Positions 1-5,673 of a stretch of 6,680 nucleotides of DNA are shown here, one piece after another. Numbering within the stretch: the first letter of the stretch is position 1; the number at the start of each line of letters is the position of its first letter. The position numbers were made by a program, and so were the translations under genes. The notes under the pieces were generated by a model that did not search any database, was not told the origin of the DNA, and was given only the letters and a program-made list of their open reading frames with translations. This stretch comes from Sva-07 sp041686315 (lineage in GTDB: Bacteria; Actinomycetota; Acidimicrobiia; Acidimicrobiales; Ilumatobacteraceae): contig JAWLEC010000163.1 in assembly GCA_041686315.1 (NCBI GenBank), positions 1 to 6,680 on the forward strand. Direction: 5' to 3'.

Positions 1-1
1 C

Positions 2-73
2 CGTGTCAGTGAGTCCGCAGCGCTCCTCGACCCCGCCGGGCTCGGCAACTTCGTCGTCGCCGAGTGGCGCTGA
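2..73 (+). CDS. C-terminal end of an unidentified protein (gene starts before the window)
   Basis: Read in the frame beginning at base 2, the first 73 bases give 23 codons and a TGA stop, with no start inside the window. The peptide ends in GLGNFVVAEWR. Nearly every codon ends in G or C (only CGT, AGT and GCA do not), which is the coding signature of this genome, while the two other forward frames lack it. I therefore take it as the tail of a real gene. The fragment is too short to name a family. The next gene, acs, begins 183 bp later on the same strand and seems to have its own promoter, so nothing links the two functionally. Confidence 0.6.
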   Translation, partial: RVSESAALLDPAGLGNFVVAEWR

Positions 74-131
74 AGCACCAGCGCATCACCCCGCCCTGCG
101 CCTGCCGCGGAAGATGCTGGTGGTCCGGTCT

Positions 132-160
132 CTGCCTGCGATGAGCGACGGGACAGGCAG
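132..160. other. Inverted repeat in the gap before acs
   Basis: CTGCCTG (132-138) and CAGGCAG (154-160) form a perfect 7-bp inverted repeat with a 15-base loop. After a small internal loop it can be extended by CCGG (125-128) pairing with CCGG (162-165). There is no T-run after it, so it is not a classical terminator. It lies about 95 bases before the acs start, so it could be a terminator-like hairpin for the upstream gene or an operator for acs. Nothing in the sequence decides between these. The rest of the 74-256 gap shows only the -10 box described separately. Confidence 0.25.
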
Positions 161-243
161 TCCGGCCGCTGGCTCATCGACGGAACCCTCCGGATCGCTG
201 AGGCACCGTCGGTCCGCCCCGAACGGGCCGGGTGCAGGTGATC

Positions 244-249
244 TACCAT
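244..249 (+). promoter_or_regulatory. Putative -10 box for a leaderless acs transcript
   Basis: TACCAT matches the TAnnnT form of the actinobacterial -10 element. It ends exactly 7 bases before the acs ATG, so transcription would start at or next to the A of the start codon. There is no Shine-Dalgarno sequence at a usable distance: the closest purine-rich stretch, AGGTGA (236-241), is 15 bases from the ATG. No good -35 hexamer is visible. The same arrangement recurs before three other genes in the window, which strengthens the call. Confidence 0.5.
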
Positions 250-256
250 CGCCGTC

Positions 257-2218
257 ATGGCTGATCAGGGCAACGCCGACAAGCACGACACCATCGACGC
301 ACTGAGTGCGGAGAACCGGCGGTTCCCGCCGCCCGAGCCGTTCCGGGCCGACGCGCTCGTGACCGACACCCACCTCTACGACGAGGCGAACGAGGACGAC
401 GAAGGCTTCTGGGCGCGCCAGGCGGCCGAGCTGGTGGACTGGGCTGCGCCGTGGGACAGGGTGCTCGACTGGCAGTTGCCCGACTCCGAGTGGTTCGTCG
501 GTGGCAAGCTCAACGTCGCACACAACTGCCTCGACCGCCACGTCGACGCCGGTCTCGGCGATCGGGTGGCGATCCACTGGGAGGGCGAGCCCGGCGACAT
601 CCGCACCATCACGTATCGGGAGTTACTCGACGAGGTGAGCCAGTTCGCCAACGTGTTGAAGGACCTCGGGGTGGAGCGCGGTGACCGCGTCAACATCTAC
701 CTGCCGATGGTTCCGGAGGCGGCCGTGGCGATGCTCGCCTGCGCCCGCATCGGTGCGGCGCACAGCGTGGTGTTCGGCGGCTTCTCGGCGCAGTCGCTCG
801 CCGATCGCATCAACGACGCCGAGGCGAAGGTGCTGATCACCGCCGACGGCGGCTACCGGCGCGGCGCCGTGTTCCCGTTGAAGCCGTCGGCCGACGAGGC
901 CTGCGCCGACACGCCGAGCATCGAACACGTCGTGGTGGTGAAGCGCGGCGGCAACGACGTCGAGATGCGCGACGGCCGCGACCACTGGTACCACGACCTC
1001 ATGGACGGCACCTCCGCCGACTGCCCGGCCGAGCCGATGGACAGCGAGCAACTGCTGTTCCTCCTCTACACCTCGGGCACCACCGGCAAGCCCAAGGGCA
1101 TCATGCACACCTCGGGCGGCTACCTCACCCACGTCACCTACACCCACAGGTACGTGTTCGACCTGAAGCCCGAGACCGACGTGTTCTGGTGCACCGCCGA
1201 CGTCGGCTGGATCACCGGCCACAGCTACATCGTCTACGGCCCGCTCTCCAACGGCGCCACGCAGGTGATGTACGAAGGTGTTCCGAACCACCCGGGCAAC
1301 GACCGTTTCTGGGAGATCGTGGAGAAGTACGGCGTCACGATCTTCTACACCGCCCCCACGGCCATCCGCACATTCATGAAGTGGGGCGCCGCCGAGCCGG
1401 CGAAGCACGATCTGTCGTCGCTGCGGCTGCTCGGCACGGTCGGCGAACCGATCAACCCCGAGGCGTGGATGTGGTACCAACAGCACATCGGTGGGGGCCG
1501 GTGCCCCATCGTCGACACCTGGTGGCAGACCGAGACGGGAGGCATCATGATCAGCCCGCTCCCCGGAGCCACGACCACCAAGCCCGGCTCGGCCACGTTC
1601 CCGCTCCCGGGGGTGTCGGCCGAAGTGATCGACGACGACGCCAACCACGTCGACGTGGGCGGCGGCTACCTCACGCTGACCCGGCCGTGGCCCGGCATGC
1701 TGCGCGGGATCTGGGGCGATCCCGAGCGGTACCGCGACACCTACTGGTCGCGCTTCGAGGGCCGGTACTTCGCCGGCGACGGGGCGAAGCTCGACGCCGA
1801 CGGGTACCTGTGGCTCCTCGGACGTGTCGACGACGTGATGAACGTGTCGGGGCACCGCATCTCCACCACCGAGGTCGAATCGGCGCTCGTGTCGCACCCG
1901 GCCGTGGCCGAAGCCGCCGTCGTCGGGGCGACGGACGCCACCACGGGGCAGGCGATCATCGCCTACGTGATCCTGCGCGGCGGCGAGGACGTCGACGCCG
2001 AGGTGTTGCGCGGCCACGTGGCCGAGGAGATCGGGGCCATCGCCAAGCCGAAGCAGATCTACATCACACCGGACCTGCCGAAGACCCGGTCGGGCAAGAT
2101 CATGCGCCGTCTGCTCCGCGACGTGGCCGAGGGCCGCAACATCGGTGACACCACGACGCTCGCCGATGCGTCGATCGTCGACGAACTGCAGGCTCGGGCG
2201 GCCGCCGCCGGCGAGTAG
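257..2218 (+). CDS. acs: Acetyl-CoA synthetase (AMP-forming acetate--CoA ligase)
   Basis: Cytoplasmic enzyme that converts acetate, ATP and CoA to acetyl-CoA, AMP and pyrophosphate through an acetyl-adenylate. It lets the cell use or recapture acetate. The 653 residues match the usual Acs length of about 650. An N-terminal Acs-type extension (about 30-90) precedes the large adenylate-forming domain (about 110-520) and the small C-terminal domain (about 525-640). Visible motifs are the phosphate-binding YTSGTTGKPKG (271-281), DVGWITGHSY, and DTWWQTETGG, in which W423 corresponds to the Trp that closes the acetate pocket. Others are YFAGD (504-508), the hinge GRVDD (R523, D525), R534 in SGHR, and the catalytic lysine K614 in PKTRSGK. 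That lysine is the residue acetylated by Pat-type enzymes and deacetylated by CobB in other bacteria, so the same control is possible here. The Trp and the overall length favour acetate over propionate as substrate. The ATG at 257 is preferred because a TAnnnT -10 box lies 7 bases before it. Confidence 0.97.
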   Translation: MADQGNADKHDTIDALSAENRRFPPPEPFRADALVTDTHLYDEANEDDEGFWARQAAELVDWAAPWDRVLDWQLPDSEWFVGGKLNVAHNCLDRHVDAGLGDRVAIHWEGEPGDIRTITYRELLDEVSQFANVLKDLGVERGDRVNIYLPMVPEAAVAMLACARIGAAHSVVFGGFSAQSLADRINDAEAKVLITADGGYRRGAVFPLKPSADEACADTPSIEHVVVVKRGGNDVEMRDGRDHWYHDLMDGTSADCPAEPMDSEQLLFLLYTSGTTGKPKGIMHTSGGYLTHVTYTHRYVFDLKPETDVFWCTADVGWITGHSYIVYGPLSNGATQVMYEGVPNHPGNDRFWEIVEKYGVTIFYTAPTAIRTFMKWGAAEPAKHDLSSLRLLGTVGEPINPEAWMWYQQHIGGGRCPIVDTWWQTETGGIMISPLPGATTTKPGSATFPLPGVSAEVIDDDANHVDVGGGYLTLTRPWPGMLRGIWGDPERYRDTYWSRFEGRYFAGDGAKLDADGYLWLLGRVDDVMNVSGHRISTTEVESALVSHPAVAEAAVVGATDATTGQAIIAYVILRGGEDVDAEVLRGHVAEEIGAIAKPKQIYITPDLPKTRSGKIMRRLLRDVAEGRNIGDTTTLADASIVDELQARAAAAGE

Positions 2219-2245
2219 CGCATCCCCGGCTCGGGTGCCGATTGG

Positions 2246-2258
2246 GCCTCAAGGAGGC
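2246..2258 (+). other. Small hairpin holding an isolated AAGGAGG, between acs and the next gene
   Basis: GCCTC (2246-2250) and GAGGC (2254-2258) form a tight 5-bp hairpin with loop AAG. It contains AAGGAGG (2251-2257), a perfect Shine-Dalgarno sequence. The first possible start of the downstream gene (ATG 2283) is 25 bases from this motif, because an in-frame TGA at 2274 excludes anything earlier. The motif is therefore badly placed for it. It may be chance, a weak acs terminator hairpin, or a site that loads ribosomes at a distance. Confidence 0.25.
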
Positions 2259-2282
2259 GTCAGGACCTGCCGATGAAGCGAC

Positions 2283-4460
2283 ATGGCTCCGCCCGACGGT
2301 TCCGGCCCGCGCCGACTCCCGACGCTGTCGTGGGATTCCATCGTGGACGACGGCGATCCGGTCGCCGGGACCGACACCGAGACAGCCGCTGACCCGTCGG
2401 CCCCACCGGCGCATCCCGGTGCGGACGGCGAGCCCCGAGCGTCGAGCGTCGCCGGGCCCGATGTGCTGGCCGGTGACTTCCCCGACATCGTCCCCGTCGC
2501 CCCGCTGACCATCGGCAGCATTCCACCGTCGGCTCCGCCGCCCGCTCCACCGGTGCCGCCCCCTCCCGCGGCGCCGCCCGCCGTCGCCGAGTCGCCCGCC
2601 GTCGCCGAGTCGCCCGTCGTCGCCGAGTCGCCCGTCGTCGCCGAGTCGCCCGTCGTCGCCGAGCCGCCCGCCGTCGCCGAGCCGCCCGCCGTCGCCGAGC
2701 CGCCCGCCGTCGCCGAGCCGCCTGCCGCTGCGGAAGCAGCTCGCGCCGCCGAGCATGCCGCCGTCACCGAACGTTCCCAGGTCGAGCATGCAACGACGCC
2801 GCCCGTGGAGGTGCCTTCGACGCCGCCGCAGCAGGTGGTGGCTCCGATCGGATCGGTCGCCGAACCCGCTCCCGCCGCAGTGTCGGCCGAACTCCCGCAG
2901 ATCCGCGAAGCAACCCCCGTTCCCGAACTCTCATCCGACGTGCATCGGACCGGGGCCGTGCCGGCCGTCGGGACTGCGGACGCACACGCCGACGGCGGCG
3001 GGTCGCCGATCCCCGAGTACCGCCTGCCCACCATTGCTCCCGCCGCCCAGGTGCACGTCACGCCCGTTCCCGAGGCCGACAGCTACCTGCCCGACACCCT
3101 GCTCGCCGGAGGTCACCGGCAGCGCACGACGTCGGGTGGCGGTGTCAAGCTGCTGCTCACGCTGGTGGTGCTCGGTGGCCTGGTCGCTGCCGGCATCGTC
3201 GTCGGTCGCCCCTACCTCTTCCCCGACGGCTGGGACGCCACGGCCGAGCCCTACGCCACCGCCGTCGAGACGGTGACGGGTACCGACTACGTCGACAGGT
3301 TCCTCCTGGTACCGGAGCCGACCGAGGCGTACACCGACCGGATGAGCAACGCCCTCACCGGCGACTGGACCGCCGAGGCGCCGCAGTGGCGAGCACTCGG
3401 ACTGGTCTCGGGTGATGCCAACGCCGACAACGTCACTCTGCTGCTCGAGGGGTGGCACCACGCCGTCGCCGATCGCAGCGACGGGCAGGTGTACCACGAC
3501 GCCGCCCTGCGAGGCCCCCAGCTCGACGCCGAGATCACCCGGGCCTTCGCCTCGGCGCTGCTCGACCAGCAGTACGCCTGGTCCGAGCAGCAGGCCACCC
3601 GCACCCTCGACGACGCTGCCTGGACACTCGCCGAGGTCCAGCGCCAGGCCGCAGCGACGCAAGAGGCGTCGGCGTTCGCCGCATCGGTCGAACCCCGCCC
3701 CACTGCGGCCCTCTCGTTCCTCCCGCCCGTCCTCGCCTACGAGGTGCTCGCCCCGGCCACCTACGCAGCGTTCGAGCGCACCGACCTTCCCGAACCGTCG
3801 TCGGGCGCCGACAACCCGCTGCGCCAGCTCGGTGTGAAGGGCCCGGGGCCTCTCCCGGTCGATCTGCCGATGGCCGCGTCGCCGCCGGTCGCTCTCGCGG
3901 GCGACACGCTCTCCGGCACTCCCGCCGCCGTCGACCGCAGCTTCTGGTATCTCGTGCTCGCCGGCTACCTCGACACCCGCACCGCCTACGAGGCCAGCGA
4001 GGCGATCGTGGAGAGTTCGATGACGCTCGCCGAACGAGTCGCCAACCGGTGCGTGTACGCCACCTTCTCCGGCGGCGACGTGCAGCAGACCGCCACCCTG
4101 CGGGCCGCGTTCGAGACGTGGGTCGCCACCGTGCCGTTGGAGATGAGCGCCTCGTTCACCGTGCTGGCCGACGGCGCCCTGCAGCTCACCACCTGCGACC
4201 CCGGTTCTCGGTTCGAGAACGGCAGCCGGTTCGGGGTGGGCCGCGAGTTGATCGGTTGGCGCATGGCCGAGACGGCGACGACGCTCGCCGTGGTCGCCGG
4301 CGGCGGCACCGCTGCCGACGTCGCTGCCGCGTGGGCCGTGGTGGAGGCCTCCAACGTGCCGGTCGATCTGGCCAATCTCCCCTTCGACACGGCACCCGCC
4401 GATGCCGCGGCCGCCGCGGTGGCCGCGGTCGCCGGCGTGCTCCCACCCGCCGGAGGCTGA
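2283..4460 (+). CDS. Single-pass membrane protein of unknown function with a Pro/Ala-rich repeat arm
   Basis: I do not recognise a family for this 725-residue protein. Residues 1-286 are low-complexity, rich in Pro, Ala, Val and Glu, and probably disordered. They include a proline-dense stretch (81-99, with PPPP at 92-95, a likely EF-P-dependent site) and nine six-residue repeats (99-152). A basic and glycine patch (HRQRTTSGGGVK) leads into one hydrophobic helix (about 290-307, LLLTLVVLGGLVAAGIVV). There is no N-terminal signal peptide, so the likely topology is N-terminus inside and residues 310-725 outside. The outer part is mostly acidic and Ala-rich. It contains the only two cysteines of the protein (C590 and C638), which could form a disulfide outside the cell, and it ends in an Ala-rich tail. 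The start is the first in-frame ATG after a TGA at 2274 and has no well-placed ribosome site. The gene follows acs by 64 bp on the same strand and could be co-transcribed with it, though no functional link is evident. A cell-envelope or secretion-related role is only a guess from topology. Confidence 0.85.
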   Translation: MAPPDGSGPRRLPTLSWDSIVDDGDPVAGTDTETAADPSAPPAHPGADGEPRASSVAGPDVLAGDFPDIVPVAPLTIGSIPPSAPPPAPPVPPPPAAPPAVAESPAVAESPVVAESPVVAESPVVAEPPAVAEPPAVAEPPAVAEPPAAAEAARAAEHAAVTERSQVEHATTPPVEVPSTPPQQVVAPIGSVAEPAPAAVSAELPQIREATPVPELSSDVHRTGAVPAVGTADAHADGGGSPIPEYRLPTIAPAAQVHVTPVPEADSYLPDTLLAGGHRQRTTSGGGVKLLLTLVVLGGLVAAGIVVGRPYLFPDGWDATAEPYATAVETVTGTDYVDRFLLVPEPTEAYTDRMSNALTGDWTAEAPQWRALGLVSGDANADNVTLLLEGWHHAVADRSDGQVYHDAALRGPQLDAEITRAFASALLDQQYAWSEQQATRTLDDAAWTLAEVQRQAAATQEASAFAASVEPRPTAALSFLPPVLAYEVLAPATYAAFERTDLPEPSSGADNPLRQLGVKGPGPLPVDLPMAASPPVALAGDTLSGTPAAVDRSFWYLVLAGYLDTRTAYEASEAIVESSMTLAERVANRCVYATFSGGDVQQTATLRAAFETWVATVPLEMSASFTVLADGALQLTTCDPGSRFENGSRFGVGRELIGWRMAETATTLAVVAGGGTAADVAAAWAVVEASNVPVDLANLPFDTAPADAAAAAVAAVAGVLPPAGG
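2577..2738 (+). repeat. 18-bp coding tandem repeat (minisatellite), eight units plus one degenerate
   Basis: Eight consecutive 18-bp units (2577-2720) encode PAVAES, PAVAES, PVVAES, PVVAES, PVVAEP, PAVAEP, PAVAEP and PAVAEP. A ninth degenerate unit (2721-2738) encodes PAAAEA. The eight units differ at only two nucleotide positions, both C/T: GCC or GTC in codon 2, and TCG or CCG in codon 6. Like units sit next to each other, as expected from slippage or unequal exchange between neighbours. Because the unit is a multiple of three, copy number can change without breaking the frame. The repeat lies in the probably disordered cytoplasmic arm of the membrane protein (residues 99-152). Confidence 0.95.
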
Positions 4461-4466
4461 CGGCGG
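4447..4466. terminator. Possible hairpin terminator at the end of the membrane-protein gene
   Basis: CCGCCG (4447-4452) and CGGCGG (4461-4466) form a 6-bp GC stem with an 8-base loop that includes the TGA stop of the gene. It lies at the junction of two convergent genes that are only 13 bp apart, where a shared terminator would be useful. No T-run follows on either strand, so it is at best a hairpin without a U-tract. GC-rich DNA of this kind also produces such stems by chance. Confidence 0.25.
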
Positions 4467-4473
4467 CGTCCGC

Positions 4474-4962
4474 TCAGTCGCGGAAGTTCTGGAACTGCAG
4501 GGGAATGCCGATGTCGGCACCCTTCAGCAGGGCGATCACGTCCTGGAGGGCGTCGCGCTTCTTCGCCGTGACCCGGATGGACTCGCCCTGGGTCTGGCTC
4601 GACACGCCCTTCGGGCCGTCCGCCTTGATCAGCTTGTTGATCTCCTTGGCCTTGTCCGAGGAGATACCGACCTTGATCGTCACCACCTGACGCACCGTGT
4701 TCTGCGTGGCCTCCTGCACGTCTCCGTACTCCACACCACGCAGTGACACGCCGCGCTTGACGAGCTTCTCCTCCAGCACGGTACGCAGCGCGTTCATGCG
4801 GTCCTCACTCACGGTGTGCAACGTGATCACCATGTCGTTCTGCTCGATCGAGGAGTTGGTGTTCTTGAAGTCGAACCGGTTGGCGATCTCGCGCTGCGCC
4901 TGGTCGACGGCGTTGCGGACCTCCTGGGCATCGACTTCGGAGACGACATCGAAGCTGGGCAT
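4474..4962 (-). CDS. yajQ: YajQ-family nucleotide-binding protein
   Basis: Small cytoplasmic protein of the YajQ (UPF0234) family. Members bind nucleotides or RNA, and a Xanthomonas member is reported to bind cyclic di-GMP and act with a transcription factor. Whether this one does so cannot be read from the sequence. The 162 residues match the usual family length. Family hallmarks are the N-terminus MPSFDVVSEVD, RFDFK (29-33), the VGISSDKAKEINKLIK stretch, the late RVTAKKRDALQDVIALLK segment, and the terminal PLQFQNFRD. An open frame runs 10 codons further upstream, but family members begin at MPSFD, and a TAnnnT -10 box ends 7 bases before this ATG, inside that extension. Both favour the start at 4962. 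The gene is convergent with the membrane-protein gene (13 bp apart) and divergent from tRNA-Tyr. Confidence 0.95.
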   Translation of the reverse strand: MPSFDVVSEVDAQEVRNAVDQAQREIANRFDFKNTNSSIEQNDMVITLHTVSEDRMNALRTVLEEKLVKRGVSLRGVEYGDVQEATQNTVRQVVTIKVGISSDKAKEINKLIKADGPKGVSSQTQGESIRVTAKKRDALQDVIALLKGADIGIPLQFQNFRD

Positions 4963-4969
4963 GCCGATC

Positions 4970-4975
4970 AGGGTA
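4970..4975 (-). promoter_or_regulatory. Putative -10 box for a leaderless yajQ transcript
   Basis: Read on the minus strand, TACCCT lies exactly 7 bases before the yajQ ATG, the same spacing as before acs. No Shine-Dalgarno sequence is present between or upstream. Its expected -35 area (around 4993-4998) abuts that of the divergent tRNA-Tyr promoter. No clear -35 hexamer is visible. Confidence 0.5.
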
Positions 4976-5018
4976 ACGCCCAACGGCCGCACCGGGTGGG
5001 GCGAGCACCGTCGACCGA

Positions 5019-5024
5019 TACGCT
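5019..5024 (+). promoter_or_regulatory. Putative -10 box of the tRNA-Tyr promoter
   Basis: TACGCT fits the TAnnnT pattern and lies 17 bases before the mature 5' end of tRNA-Tyr. That would give a start near 5031 and a leader of roughly 10 bases to be removed by RNase P. The -35 position (about 4996-5001) has no good match to TTGACA. This promoter is back-to-back with that of yajQ. Confidence 0.4.
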
Positions 5025-5041
5025 CTCAGCGCTCAACCGAT

Positions 5042-5127
5042 GGGTCGGTGTCCGAGCGGCCAAAGGAAGCAGACTGTAAATCTGCCGGCGTATGCCTTCG
5101 GAGGTTCGAATCCTCCCCGGCCCACCA
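5042..5127 (+). tRNA. tRNA-Tyr (anticodon GTA), CCA encoded
   Basis: A complete class II tRNA with a long variable arm. The acceptor is GGGTCGG (5042-5048) pairing with CCGGCCC (5117-5123), with one G-T wobble. The D-arm is TCC/GGA. The anticodon stem is GCAGA/TCTGC with loop CTGTAAA and anticodon GTA at 5076-5078. The variable arm has a GGC/GCC stem (about 5086-5099). The T-arm is GGAGG, TTCGAAT, CCTCC (5100-5116). The discriminator is A5124 and CCA is encoded at 5125-5127. GTA reads the tyrosine codons TAC and TAT, and the long variable arm is typical of bacterial tRNA-Tyr. It stands alone, about 1.2 kb before the tRNA-Thr/tRNA-Met/tuf group. Confidence 0.97.
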
Positions 5128-5134
5128 TCAGCGT

Positions 5135-5153
5135 CAGCGGCCCCCCGCCGCTG
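5135..5153 (+). terminator. Probable hairpin terminator after tRNA-Tyr
   Basis: CAGCGGC (5135-5141) and GCCGCTG (5147-5153) form a perfect 7-bp stem with a CCCCC loop, starting 8 bases after the tRNA CCA. The following bases are GC-rich with no T-run. The position directly after the tRNA, and a separate -10 box for the next gene 30 bases on, support termination or 3' processing here. Confidence 0.45.
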
Positions 5154-5182
5154 CGGGCCCGGCCCCGGCGACTGCCGCGCCG

Positions 5183-5188
5183 TAGAGT
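5183..5188 (+). promoter_or_regulatory. Putative -10 box for a leaderless transcript of the next gene
   Basis: TAGAGT fits TAnnnT and ends 6 bases before the GTG start at 5195, with no Shine-Dalgarno sequence in the interval. The spacing places the first transcribed base at or beside the start codon. It supports the GTG as the true start. Confidence 0.45.
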
Positions 5189-5194
5189 CGCAGT

Positions 5195-5629
5195 GTGTCG
5201 GCCCAGCTGAAGGCGCTCGTCCTGTGCGACTTCGCCCAGGTCCGTGAGGGGTTGCTCTTCGTGCAGTCCGGCGGGCTCACCCGGCTCGCCGCCCCCTCGT
5301 TCCCGGCGAAGTTCACCTGCTGCGTGGCGGCGCTCGTCTACCTGCCCCCCGACGAGGCCGGGTCGGCGCACGAGATGGTGATGAAGGTCAAGTCGGCGGC
5401 GACGGCGACGGTGATCGCCACTGTCAAGGTCGCGCTGCACGAGACCCAGCCACCACCCGGCCTGGCGCCCGGAGAGGGACGGCAGGTGCCGATCGTGGTC
5501 CCGATGGCGGCGGTGGCGTTCCCCGAGCCGGGCGAATACGACCTACACGTCGACGTCGACGATTCGCTTGCCGGTGACCTGTCGTTCCGGGTCGGCCGAC
5601 TGTCGCGGGGCTCACCGTCCGAGCGGTGA
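5195..5629 (+). CDS. Conserved hypothetical protein, probably the DUF6941 family
   Basis: A 144-residue protein without signal peptide or membrane helix, presumably cytoplasmic. The N-terminal pattern LKALVLCDFAQVREGLLFVQ, followed by SGGLTRL, resembles small actinobacterial proteins annotated as DUF6941. I recall this from memory and could not check it. The alternating hydrophobic pattern, with several short strands, Pro/Gly turns and a late EPGEYDLHVDVDD, suggests an all-beta sandwich-like fold. There are three cysteines (C11, C42 and C43), two of them adjacent. No catalytic motif is evident. The GTG start is supported by a -10 box 6 bases upstream. The gene sits between tRNA-Tyr and a convergent acetyltransferase 44 bp away. 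Its function is unknown. Confidence 0.85.
   Translation: MSAQLKALVLCDFAQVREGLLFVQSGGLTRLAAPSFPAKFTCCVAALVYLPPDEAGSAHEMVMKVKSAATATVIATVKVALHETQPPPGLAPGEGRQVPIVVPMAAVAFPEPGEYDLHVDVDDSLAGDLSFRVGRLSRGSPSER
5612..5629. terminator. Possible hairpin terminator overlapping the stop codon
   Basis: TCACCG (5612-5617) and CGGTGA (5624-5629) form a perfect 6-bp stem with a 6-base loop, and the second arm ends in the TGA stop of the gene. No T-run follows. It lies between two convergent genes, as does the weak hairpin at 4447-4466. Termination is plausible but unproven. Confidence 0.3.
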
Positions 5630-5673
5630 CCGTCGAGGAGCCGACCGGCGGGAATCGACCGGAGACGGAACGT

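Noticed and set aside
3..305. 100-residue plus-strand frame at the left edge
   Set aside because: Ser/Pro-rich with poor codon pattern. It overlaps the better frame at 2-73 and the acs start.
623..2017. 464-residue minus-strand open frame opposite acs
   Set aside because: It is antisense to a complete acs gene with all catalytic motifs. Its composition (Val, Gly, Arg, His) is what high-GC shadows give, and no family motif is present.
2577..2738. CRISPR array
   Set aside because: The 18-bp units are directly adjacent with no spacers and lie in frame within a coding region.
2249..3061. Minus-strand frame rich in GGSATAGGSATTGDSAT repeats, resembling PE_PGRS or other Gly-rich proteins
   Set aside because: The repeats are the reverse translation of the 18-bp minisatellite in the plus-strand gene; a second minus frame shows another version of the same repeat (GDGGRL). 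There is no ribosome site or promoter.
2931..4520. 529-residue minus-strand open frame opposite the membrane-protein gene
   Set aside because: Gly/Arg/Val-rich shadow without domains. It also overlaps the end of yajQ. The plus-strand frame has a coherent transmembrane segment and outer domain.
3452..4690. 412-residue plus-strand frame, very Arg-rich
   Set aside because: A +1 shadow of the membrane-protein gene that runs on antisense into yajQ; the arginine excess is typical of shifted high-GC reading.
4963..4992. YajQ starting ten codons further upstream (ATG at 4992)
   Set aside because: Family members begin at MPSFD, and the probable -10 box lies inside this extension.
5033..5440. 135-residue minus-strand frame across tRNA-Tyr and the start of the next gene
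   Set aside because: It runs through the tRNA on the opposite strand and shows no recognisable protein features.
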